From positions 1-5,010 of the forward strand of contig JAEZQR010000325.1 of the NCBI GenBank assembly GCA_023413015.1: a stretch of 5,010 bases of DNA. Direction: 5' to 3'. The notes under the pieces were generated by a model. It worked only from the letters and a program-made list of their open reading frames with translations. It was not told where the DNA came from and made no database searches. This stretch comes from Pseudomonadota bacterium. Its GTDB lineage: Bacteria > Pseudomonadota > Alphaproteobacteria > Sphingomonadales > Sphingomonadaceae. The position numbers were made by a program, and so were the translations under genes. Every line of letters starts with the position of its first letter. The first letter of the stretch is position 1. This document shows, piece by piece, positions 1-5,010 of the stretch.

Positions 1-677
1 CGGTCGAGCGCATCGCGCGGACCGACGACGGTTTCGAGGCACGGGTGAACGGCCGCCAGGTCAGGTCGCGCACCGTGCTGCTGGCGACCGGCGTGGTGAA
101 CCGGCAACCGCAGATGGACAAGGCCGACCACGACCGCGCGATGGCGCGCGGCCTCCTCCGCTACTGCCCGGTGTGCGACGCCTATGAGGTGACCGGCAAG
201 CGCGTCGGCGTGCTCGGCGCGAGCGGACATGGCGTCGCCGAGGCGCTGTTCCTGCGCAGCTATACCGACGACCTGACGCTGATGCCGCAGAACTTCGCCG
301 AGCTGAGCGCCGAGGATCGGCAGCGGCTGACCGAGCATGGCATTACGCTGGTCGAAAGCCCCGTCGCCGAGTTCCGCGTCGGCGAGGACCGGATCGAAGC
401 CGTCACTAAAGCCGGCGAGGCCTTGGGCTTCGACAGCATCTACCCCGCGCTTGGTACCGACCCGCGTTCCGACCTCGCCCACCAGCTCGGCTGCCAGCTG
501 TCCGAGGGCGGCTGCATCCTCGTCGACGCGCACCAGGCGACCGACGTGCCCGGCGTCTACGTCGCCGGCGACGTCGTCGAAGCGCTCGACCAGATCAGCG
601 TCGCGATGGGCCACGCCGCCATCGCCGCGACCGCGATCCACAACCAGCTGCGCAAGGCGGAGGGGTTGGCGGCCTAA
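1..677 (+). CDS. NAD(P)/FAD-dependent oxidoreductase, thioredoxin-reductase-like (5' partial)
   Basis: This is a flavoprotein of the low-molecular-weight thioredoxin reductase family, probably cytosolic, that should pass electrons through FAD to a redox-active disulfide. The frame is open from position 3 to the TAA at 675-677, giving 224 visible residues; family members have about 300, so the N-terminal FAD GxGxxG segment lies outside the window. In fragment numbering, TVLLATG near residues 24-30 is the typical strand before the central domain. CPVCDAYE follows, with C55 and C58 matching the CATCD active site of E. coli TrxB. GASGHG at 72-77 stands where the nucleotide-binding GGGDSA loop is expected. 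YVAGDV, with G189-D190, and the following Q..VAMGHAAIAA form the C-terminal FAD motif. The basic HRRxxxR NADPH signature is missing, so the electron donor is uncertain and I do not call it trxB. Its stop overlaps the stop of the convergent kinase. The GTG at 45 is internal, not the real start. Confidence 0.85.
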   Translation, partial: VERIARTDDGFEARVNGRQVRSRTVLLATGVVNRQPQMDKADHDRAMARGLLRYCPVCDAYEVTGKRVGVLGASGHGVAEALFLRSYTDDLTLMPQNFAELSAEDRQRLTEHGITLVESPVAEFRVGEDRIEAVTKAGEALGFDSIYPALGTDPRSDLAHQLGCQLSEGGCILVDAHQATDVPGVYVAGDVVEALDQISVAMGHAAIAATAIHNQLRKAEGLAA

Positions 678-1564
678 CTGGCCGCATCCATCGCCAGCGC
701 GAACGCCCCCGCGAGGCCCGCGTCGTCACCCAGCCCTGGCGGCACGATGAAGTCGCCGCGCTGCAGCCGCGCGTCGGGGATGAAACCCGCCAGCCAGTGC
801 TGCATCCGCTCGGCCGCCGGCTCGTGCAGCCCGCCCGCGTTCATCACCCCGCCGCCGAGTATGATGCGCTGCGGGCTGACCATCAGCACCGCCTGCGCGC
901 AGAGCTGGCCGAGATAATCGGCGAGGATGGCACGGAACGGGTGGTCGCTTGGCAACTCGTTCAAGGGCTTGCCGAGCCGGTCCCGGATCGCCGGCCCGCT
1001 GGCAAGTCCTTCGGCGCAGTCGCCGTGGTAGGTGCAGAAGCCGCGATAATCGTCCGCCGGATGCCGCCGCAACCGCACATGCCCCATCTCGGGGTGCGTC
1101 AGCCCGTGCACCGGCTTGCCGCCGATCACCAGCCCGCCGCCGATGCCGGTGCCGATCGTGAAATAGACGAGGTCCGACACCCCCTGCCCGGCGCCCCAGC
1201 GATGCTCGCCGAGCGCCGCGCCGTTGACGTCGGTCTCGAACGCCACCGGGCAGCCGAGCTGCCGCCCCAGCGGCCCCGCGACATCGACCCACGCCCAGCC
1301 CGGCTTGGTGGTGGCGGCGACATGCCCCCAGGTCGGCGACGAACGGTCGAGATCGAGCGGCCCGAACGAGGCGATGCCCAAGCCCGCCACCGCGCCATGC
1401 TCGGCCACCGCCGCCTCGAAGAAGGCCGCCACCTCGGCGAGCGTCTCGGCCGGCGCCCGCGTCGCGATGCGCGCCCGCGCGCGGATATCCCGCGGTCCGC
1501 CGCCCACCGCACAGTTCATCTTGGTGCCGCCCGCCTCGAGCGCGGCATAGAGCCTGTCAGCCAT
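674..1564 (-). CDS. frk: ROK-family fructokinase (zinc-binding type)
   Basis: Predicted ATP-dependent sugar kinase, most likely fructokinase making fructose 6-phosphate in the cytosol. With the ATG at 1564 it is 296 residues, normal for the family. The N-terminal phosphate loop is EAGGTK (E10-K15). SFGPLDLD lies at 66-73. The catalytic aspartate is D112 in TDVNGAALGE. GTGIGGG at 138-144 is the second glycine loop. The segment HPEMGH...RHP...FCTYHGDCAEGLASG supplies the expected zinc ligands H162, C177, H180 and C183, an arrangement typical of the Bacillus YdhR and Zymomonas Frk fructokinases. GGGVM and GLGDDAGLAGAFALA close the C-terminal lobe. From memory the whole protein reads like Zymomonas Frk, which is the reason for the symbol; specificity for fructose over glucose or mannose is inferred. 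The start is not settled: AAGGAG lies only 1 nt before the ATG at 1564, and an in-frame GTG at 1579 would add five residues. It is divergent from the glutathione transferase gene and convergent with the oxidoreductase. Confidence 0.9.
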   Translation of the reverse strand: MADRLYAALEAGGTKMNCAVGGGPRDIRARARIATRAPAETLAEVAAFFEAAVAEHGAVAGLGIASFGPLDLDRSSPTWGHVAATTKPGWAWVDVAGPLGRQLGCPVAFETDVNGAALGEHRWGAGQGVSDLVYFTIGTGIGGGLVIGGKPVHGLTHPEMGHVRLRRHPADDYRGFCTYHGDCAEGLASGPAIRDRLGKPLNELPSDHPFRAILADYLGQLCAQAVLMVSPQRIILGGGVMNAGGLHEPAAERMQHWLAGFIPDARLQRGDFIVPPGLGDDAGLAGAFALAMDAAS

Positions 1565-1634
1565 GCTCCTTGCTACCACGGCCCACCCCGATTGCTAGGT
1601 TGACCCCTCACCTTGGCTGCGGCCTCATCGCATC

Positions 1635-2279
1635 ATGCTCACGCTCTACCACTGCGCCGACGCGCGCTCGTTCCGCTGCCTGTGGGCGCTCGAAGAACTG
1701 AACCTGCCGTACGAGCTCAAGTGCCTCCCCTTCCCGCCGCGATGGAAGCAGCCGGAATATCTCGAGGAGAATCCGCTCGGCACCATCCCGCTGCTAATCG
1801 GCGGTGCCACGCGGCTGACCGAGTCAGCCGCCATCGTGCAATATCTCGCGACCAAGGACGGCCCCACGTCGCTGTCCGTCGATCCCGGCCACCCCGACTA
1901 CGGCATGTGGCTCAACTGGCTGCATTACGGCGAGGCGACGCTCACCTTCCCGCAGACGCTGGTGCTGCGCTACCGCCTGCTCGAACCGCCGGAGCGCCGC
2001 CTGCCGCAGGCGGCCGACGACTATGCCCGCTGGTTCCAGAAGCGGCTGGAGGAAGGCCTCGCCCGCGCGCTCGCCGACGGGCGCGAATGGCTCGTCGCCG
2101 GCCGCTTCACCGCCGCCGACATCTCGGTCGCCTACGCCCTGCTGCTGGCGGACACGCTGCGCCTGTCAGGCGACTTCCCGCCGCTCGTCGCCGACTACTG
2201 GGCCCGCTGCCAGCAGCGCGACGGCTTCCGGCGCGCGAAGGCGGCCCAAGGGCAGGACCTGACGATCCCCTCCGCATAA
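1635..2279 (+). CDS. Glutathione S-transferase family protein
   Basis: A cytosolic glutathione S-transferase of 214 residues, a usual bacterial length; such enzymes conjugate or reduce electrophilic or peroxidic substrates with glutathione. The N-terminal thioredoxin-like domain runs to about residue 75. It begins MLTLYHCADARSFRCLWALEEL, where S12 (after R11) is the likely catalytic or thiol-stabilising residue. NPLGTIPLL carries the cis-proline P52, and E63-S64 in TESAAIVQYL should bind the gamma-glutamyl part of glutathione. From about residue 85 the protein is all-helical, with the conserved ...WLVAGRFTAADISVAYAL segment, including the N-capping T-A-A-D motif of GST C-terminal domains. The exact class and substrate cannot be told. 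ATG 1635 is the only sensible start, because an in-frame TAG lies at 1596-1598, but no Shine-Dalgarno sequence is visible before it. The gene diverges from the fructokinase and converges on the crotonase gene across 39 bp. Confidence 0.92.
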   Translation: MLTLYHCADARSFRCLWALEELNLPYELKCLPFPPRWKQPEYLEENPLGTIPLLIGGATRLTESAAIVQYLATKDGPTSLSVDPGHPDYGMWLNWLHYGEATLTFPQTLVLRYRLLEPPERRLPQAADDYARWFQKRLEEGLARALADGREWLVAGRFTAADISVAYALLLADTLRLSGDFPPLVADYWARCQQRDGFRRAKAAQGQDLTIPSA

Positions 2280-2318
2280 CGCCGAACCGCAGCGCAGGGG
2301 CTTTCGGCCCGGCAATCG

Positions 2319-3227
2319 CTACTCGTAGGCCGGCTCGTCCCACCAGGGGAAGAATTCGGGCATCGCGTTCGACACCCGGTCCGGATAAGCCGCCGGCCGT
2401 TTCTCGAGGAAGCTCGTCACGCCTTCGCGCGCATCGCCCGAGCGGCCGCGCGAATAGATCGCGCGGCTGTCGATCCGGTGCGCCTGCATCGGGTGATCCG
2501 CCCCCGCCATGCGCCAGATCATCTGCCGCGTGAGCGCCACCGAGACGGGTGCGGTGTTGTCGACGACCTCGCGCGCCAGCGCATAGGCGGCCGGCAGCAG
2601 TTCGTCCGGCTTGTGCAGCGAGCGCACTAGCCCGCCGTCGAGCGCCTCCTGCGCCGGGAACACGCGGCCGGTGTAGCACCATTCGAGTGCCTGGCTGACG
2701 CCAACGATCTTCGGCAGGAAGTAGGAGGACGCTGCCTCCGGCACGATGCCACGCCGCGCAAACACGAAGCCGAACTTCGCGTCCTCGCTCGCCAGCCTGA
2801 TGTCCATCGCGAGCTGCATGGTGATACCGACGCCCACCGCCGGGCCGTTCACCGCCGCGATCACCGGCTTCAGGCATTCGAAGATGCGAAGCGTCAGCCG
2901 CCCGCCGCCGTCGCGCACCGCCGGATGGCTGTAGTCGATCGAGCCGTCAGGACGCACCGGCGAGCCATGCTCGGCGCGCGGCGCGTCGGCGCGGTTGTCG
3001 TAGTCAAAGGTGGCGGCACCCGCCGACAGGTCCGCCCCCGCGCAGAAGGCGCGCCCCGCGCCCGTCACCACGATCGCGCGCACCTCGTCGTCGGCATCGG
3101 CCTTGTCGAATGCGTCGATCAGCTCGCTCATCATCTCGGCCGTGAAGGCGTTCAGCTTGTCCGGACGGTTGAGCGTGAGGGTGAGGATGCGGTCGGCAAC
3201 CTCGTACTTGATCGTGTTGTAGGTCAT
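2319..3227 (-). CDS. Crotonase-fold enoyl-CoA hydratase/isomerase family protein
   Basis: A 302-residue crotonase-superfamily enzyme acting on an acyl-CoA thioester, probably in fatty acid or related acid breakdown. Start ATG 3227 has GGAGAA (3236-3241) 8 nt upstream. LNRPDKLNAF at 19-28 is the family start. The oxyanion hole is made by AFCAGADL (60-67) and NGPAVGVG (127-134). A stretch from about 68 to 110 is longer than in classical hydratases of about 260 residues, and the C-terminus ends in an aromatic FFPWWDEPAYE tail. Ungapped comparison with rat mitochondrial enoyl-CoA hydratase puts T136 and F156 where that enzyme has its two catalytic glutamates (E144, E164). A glutamate, E164 of this protein in GIVPEAASSYFLP, lies at the position used by some peroxisomal-type enoyl-CoA isomerases. 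Isomerase or another crotonase reaction is therefore as likely as hydratase. It lies downstream of the thiolase on the same strand, separated by a 27-bp inverted repeat. Confidence 0.9.
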   Translation of the reverse strand: MTYNTIKYEVADRILTLTLNRPDKLNAFTAEMMSELIDAFDKADADDEVRAIVVTGAGRAFCAGADLSAGAATFDYDNRADAPRAEHGSPVRPDGSIDYSHPAVRDGGGRLTLRIFECLKPVIAAVNGPAVGVGITMQLAMDIRLASEDAKFGFVFARRGIVPEAASSYFLPKIVGVSQALEWCYTGRVFPAQEALDGGLVRSLHKPDELLPAAYALAREVVDNTAPVSVALTRQMIWRMAGADHPMQAHRIDSRAIYSRGRSGDAREGVTSFLEKRPAAYPDRVSNAMPEFFPWWDEPAYE

Positions 3228-3235
3228 TTTAGCCG

Positions 3236-3241
3236 TTCTCC
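3236..3241 (-). promoter_or_regulatory. Ribosome binding site of the crotonase gene
   Basis: On the - strand this reads GGAGAA, 8 nt before the ATG at 3227. It supports that start. It begins 6 nt past the inner end of the inverted repeat, so a stem formed by the repeat would stand directly against the ribosome landing site without covering it. Confidence 0.7.
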
Positions 3242-3247
3242 ACTCCC

Positions 3248-3333
3248 GCGCTCACCCTGAGCTTGTCGAAGGGTCGGTAGAGAAAGTGGTGCCCTCTCCT
3301 GAAACCACCCTTCGACAAGCTCAGGGTGAGCGC
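3248..3333. repeat. Perfect 27-bp inverted repeat pair (REP/REPIN-like) between thiolase and crotonase genes
   Basis: Left arm 3248-3274 begins GCGCTCACCCTGAGCTTG; right arm 3307-3333 is its exact reverse complement over all 27 bases, with a 32-nt spacer (3275-3306). The core CCCTTCGACAAGCTCAGGG is one I remember as a dispersed element in sphingomonad genomes; this is recall, not a search. Two such units in opposite orientation form a REPIN-like doublet. It fills most of the 126-nt gap, starting 20 nt after the thiolase stop and ending 20 nt before the crotonase ATG. In a shared transcript it would form a long stable hairpin. No run of U follows on either strand, so it is not a classical intrinsic terminator; it may act in mRNA stability, processing or partial termination. 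Confidence 0.9.
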
Positions 3334-3353
3334 ATTTGGAACCTAGCGCCAGA

Positions 3354-4526
3354 TCAAAGCCGCTCCACGATGGTGACGTTTGCCAGCCCGCCGCCCTCGC
3401 ACATCGTCTGCAGGCCGTAGCGCTTACCCCGCGCGTGCAGCGCGTGGATCAGCGTCGTCATCAGCTTGGTGCCGGAGGCCCCGAGCGGATGCCCCAGCGC
3501 GATCGCGCCGCCGTTGACGTTCAACCGTTCCGGATCGGCACCCAGTTCCTTCGCCCAGGCGGTCGGGATCGAAGCAAACGCCTCGTTCACCTCGTAGAGG
3601 TCGATGTCGTGGATCGACATGCCGGCCCGGTCGAGCGCGCGGCGCGTGGCGTTGATCGGCGCCTCGAGCATGATCACCGGGTCCTCGCCGAACACGCTCA
3701 AGTGATGGACGCGCGCCAGCGGCTTCACGCCCAGCGCCTTCAGGCCCCGCTCGCTCACCACCATCACGCCGGATGCGCCGTCGCAGATCTGGCTCGACGT
3801 CGCCGCCGTCAGCCGCCCGCCTTCCAGCAGCAGCTTCACGCCGCGAATGCCGTCGAGGCTCGCGTCGAAGCGGATGCCCTCGTCGACATGGTGCATCTCG
3901 GTCGCGCCATCCCCGGTCACGATCTCGACCGGCACGACTTCCCTGTTGAACGCACCCGCCTGCGTCGCGGCCGCCGCGCGGCGGTGGCTTTCATAGGCGT
4001 AGGCATCGAGCTCGTCCTTCGACAGGTCGTACTTCTTCGCCACCATCTCGGCGCCGGCGAACTGGCTGAACTGCACGCCTGGATAGCGCGCCTTCATCCG
4101 TGGGCTCACGTATATGCCAAAGCCATGCTCGTGCGGCAGCCGCGACGACAGCCCCATCGGCACGCGCGTCATGCTCTCGACGCCGGCCGCGATCACCACG
4201 TCCTGCGTTCCCGACATCACCGCCTGGGCGGCGAACTGCAGCGCCTGCTGGCTCGATCCGCACTGGCGGTCGACGCTCGTCGCCGGCACGCTCTCGGGCA
4301 GTGAGGAGGCCAGCACCGCGTTGCGTGCGATATTGTTCGCCTGCTCGCCCACCTGGCCGACGCAGCCCATGATCACATCGTCGATCAGCTTCGGGTCCGC
4401 CCCTGTCCGCTCGACCAGCGCGTCGAGCACCTGTGCCGCCAGATCGGCCGGATGCCAGTCCTTGAGCTTTCCGCCCTTGCGCCCGCCCGCCGTGCGCGCC
4501 GCCGCCACGATATATGCCTCGGCCAT
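3354..4526 (-). CDS. Thiolase family protein (acetyl-CoA C-acyltransferase)
   Basis: A 390-residue thiolase, the usual length, that either cleaves 3-ketoacyl-CoA with CoA or condenses two acyl-CoA units; the direction and chain length cannot be read from sequence. The catalytic triad is complete. The nucleophile is C89 in VDRQCGSSQQAL, matching C89 of the Zoogloea enzyme. H346 lies in GGAIALGHPLGASG, and C376 in TMCEGGGLANV is the acid/base cysteine. N314 in EVNEAF is the expected asparagine that positions the catalytic water. AAGVESMTRVPMG at about 113-125 is the conserved segment after the nucleophile helix. Start ATG 4526 is chosen because MAEAYIVAAART is the normal thiolase N-terminus and GGGGAGAG lies just upstream; the frame stays open further upstream but encodes only Arg/Gly-rich nonsense there. 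The crotonase gene follows in the same direction, so the two probably form an acyl-CoA degradation unit. The ribosome binding site lies in a hairpin (4531-4557). Confidence 0.95.
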   Translation of the reverse strand: MAEAYIVAAARTAGGRKGGKLKDWHPADLAAQVLDALVERTGADPKLIDDVIMGCVGQVGEQANNIARNAVLASSLPESVPATSVDRQCGSSQQALQFAAQAVMSGTQDVVIAAGVESMTRVPMGLSSRLPHEHGFGIYVSPRMKARYPGVQFSQFAGAEMVAKKYDLSKDELDAYAYESHRRAAAATQAGAFNREVVPVEIVTGDGATEMHHVDEGIRFDASLDGIRGVKLLLEGGRLTAATSSQICDGASGVMVVSERGLKALGVKPLARVHHLSVFGEDPVIMLEAPINATRRALDRAGMSIHDIDLYEVNEAFASIPTAWAKELGADPERLNVNGGAIALGHPLGASGTKLMTTLIHALHARGKRYGLQTMCEGGGLANVTIVERL

Positions 4527-4530
4527 GATG

Positions 4531-4557
4531 CTCTCCCCAGTCCGGTTCGGGGGAGAG
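4531..4557 (-). promoter_or_regulatory. Hairpin overlapping the thiolase Shine-Dalgarno sequence
   Basis: Read on the - strand, CTCTCCCC (4557-4550) pairs perfectly with GGGGAGAG (4538-4531) across an 11-nt loop, CGAACCGGACT. The 3' arm is also the ribosome binding site of the thiolase, ending 4 nt before the ATG at 4526. Six of the eight pairs are G-C. If the transcript begins upstream of 4557, the stem would hide the Shine-Dalgarno. The ribosome-binding role is well supported by position; control by the hairpin is inferred. Confidence 0.5.
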
Positions 4558-4595
4558 GTTAATGCAAGCCGGCCGGCGCCGTGACCTGACTTGTT

Positions 4596-4624
4596 CGGCA
4601 GGACCTTTCGTCGAAATCCTGCCG
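4596..4624. promoter_or_regulatory. 29-bp near-palindrome in the divergent thiolase/peptidase region
   Basis: CGGCAGGA (4596-4603) is matched by TCCTGCCG (4617-4624), and inside it TTTCG (4606-4610) is matched by CGAAA (4612-4616) around a central T at 4611. Only CC at 4604-4605 is unpaired, giving 13 paired bases per arm. It lies about 70 bp before the thiolase ATG and 76 bp before the peptidase TTG. Such a dyad could be an operator for a dimeric regulator acting on one or both genes, or an RNA hairpin in a leader. No regulator gene is visible in the window. The rest of the 174-bp region (4527-4700) shows no convincing -35/-10 pair; TATAGG at 4665-4670 is the closest match to a -10 on the + strand but has no good -35. 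Confidence 0.4.
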
Positions 4625-4700
4625 CCCGGCGCATCAGCCCGTATGAAAAGGTTTGATCCCAACGTATAGGGTGCAGCTGATCTTTGCTCCGGGGGATACC

Positions 4701-5010
4701 TTGACCGTCTTCAGAACCGTGCTGCCTGTCCTTGCCTTGCTGACGGGCACCCTTGCCGCGGCCCAGTCCTCGCCGCCGGCGCCAGCTGCCGAGCAGCCGC
4801 CGCAGCCCGTGACGCCGGCGCTGGCCGAGCAGGTCGCGCGCACGGCGGCGGACCTGCTCGAAGCCAACTATATCGACCCCGCGACCGGCGGGCGCTATGC
4901 GGCGATGCTGCGGGCCAGGGCCGCCGAGCGCTACCGCGACATCGCCGATCCCGCCGCGCTGGCCCGGCAACTGACGGCCGACCTGCAGGCCGTCGCTGCC
5001 GATGCCCATC
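4701..5010 (+). CDS. Secreted S41-family peptidase, N-terminal part (3' partial)
   Basis: The first 103 codons of what looks like an S41-type (C-terminal-processing/IRBP-like) serine peptidase; the catalytic domain is beyond the right edge. The product begins (M)TVFRTVLPVLALLTGTLAAAQ: one arginine, a hydrophobic core of about 14 residues and a small-residue cleavage region near AAA-Q, so a Sec signal peptide and export to the periplasm or membrane are likely. A Pro/Ala/Gln-rich linker follows (about residues 24-38). Then comes a helical segment, LLEANYIDPATGGRYAAMLR and DPAALARQLTADLQAVAADAH, which I recognise as the N-terminal domain of IRBP-like S41 peptidases. The start is taken as TTG 4701, with GGGGGA 4 nt upstream. 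An in-frame GTG at 4671 would put ten extra residues before the signal peptide; an in-frame TGA lies at 4644. Family assignment rests on this short segment only. Confidence 0.7.
   Translation, partial: MTVFRTVLPVLALLTGTLAAAQSSPPAPAAEQPPQPVTPALAEQVARTAADLLEANYIDPATGGRYAAMLRARAAERYRDIADPAALARQLTADLQAVAADAH

Noticed and set aside
797..1603. Long open frame on the + strand opposite the fructokinase gene
   Set aside because: It is a GC-rich shadow: the product is Arg/Pro/His-rich with no recognisable motif, and the opposite strand encodes a complete ROK kinase with all catalytic and zinc residues.
1590..1628. TTGACC at 1600-1605 as a -35 box for the glutathione transferase gene
   Set aside because: At 17 bp spacing the matching hexamer is CCTCAT, a poor -10, so a promoter cannot be supported.
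2281..2308. Short inverted repeat GCCGAA/TTCGGC just after the glutathione transferase stop, considered as a terminator
   Set aside because: Only 6 bp of stem around a 16-nt loop, with no T run on either strand; not distinguishable from chance in this composition.
2107..2877. Open frame of 256 codons on the - strand across the crotonase and glutathione transferase genes
   Set aside because: Out-of-frame Arg/Gly/Ala-rich shadow spanning two well-supported genes and their gap.
3336..4304. Open frame of 322 codons on the + strand across the thiolase gene
   Set aside because: It is the antisense shadow of the thiolase, rich in His, Arg and Ala with no family features, and it begins inside the inverted repeat region.
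4527..5009. Upstream extension of the thiolase frame on the - strand, open to the right edge
   Set aside because: The added residues are Gly/Arg-rich low complexity, a Shine-Dalgarno precedes the ATG at 4526, the thiolase N-terminus normally begins there, and the region overlaps the signal peptide and start of the S41 peptidase on the other strand.
1..5010. A new multi-gene defence, secretion or biosynthetic system
   Set aside because: The six genes belong to familiar enzyme families, with no unknown gene, mobile-element protein or defence-type domain; only the thiolase-crotonase pair forms a plausible functional unit.

Overview
The window looks like chromosomal DNA from a high-GC alphaproteobacterium, most likely a sphingomonad (Sphingomonas or a relative). 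Three things suggest this. The base composition and codon use are very GC-rich throughout. The ROK kinase resembles the fructokinase of Zymomonas mobilis, as far as I recall that protein. A repeat core reading CCCTTCGACAAGCTCAGGG, which I remember as dispersed in sphingomonad genomes, sits between two genes. No database search was possible, so the taxonomic call is an inference.

Layout, left to right. (1) The 3' part of a flavin-dependent pyridine-nucleotide-disulfide oxidoreductase of the thioredoxin-reductase type (+ strand, cut by the left edge, stop at 677). (2) A zinc-type ROK fructokinase on the - strand (674-1564), whose stop codon overlaps that of gene 1. (3) A glutathione S-transferase on the + strand (1635-2279), divergent from the kinase across about 70 bp. 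(4) A crotonase-fold enoyl-CoA hydratase/isomerase on the - strand (2319-3227). (5) A 126-bp gap almost filled by a perfect 27-bp inverted repeat. (6) A thiolase on the - strand (3354-4526), upstream of the crotonase and in the same direction. (7) A 174-bp divergent intergenic region with two dyads: one centred midway between the flanking genes, the other overlapping the thiolase ribosome binding site. (8) The 5' part of a secreted S41-family peptidase on the + strand (from TTG 4701, cut by the right edge).

The clearest functional grouping is thiolase plus crotonase, a two-gene acyl-CoA (beta-oxidation-like) unit read leftwards, with the repeat pair between the cistrons. The oxidoreductase, kinase and glutathione transferase are individually ordinary housekeeping or accessory enzymes with no obvious joint pathway. 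I see no RNA gene, CRISPR array, transposase, integrase or phage gene.

I did not find a new multi-gene system. The points most worth a second look are small: the crotonase lacks both classical hydratase glutamates but has a glutamate at the position used by some enoyl-CoA isomerases; the thiolase Shine-Dalgarno lies inside a perfect 8-bp RNA stem; a 29-bp near-palindrome sits midway between thiolase and peptidase; the oxidoreductase lacks the usual NADPH-binding signature; and the repeat pair lies between the two acyl-CoA genes.
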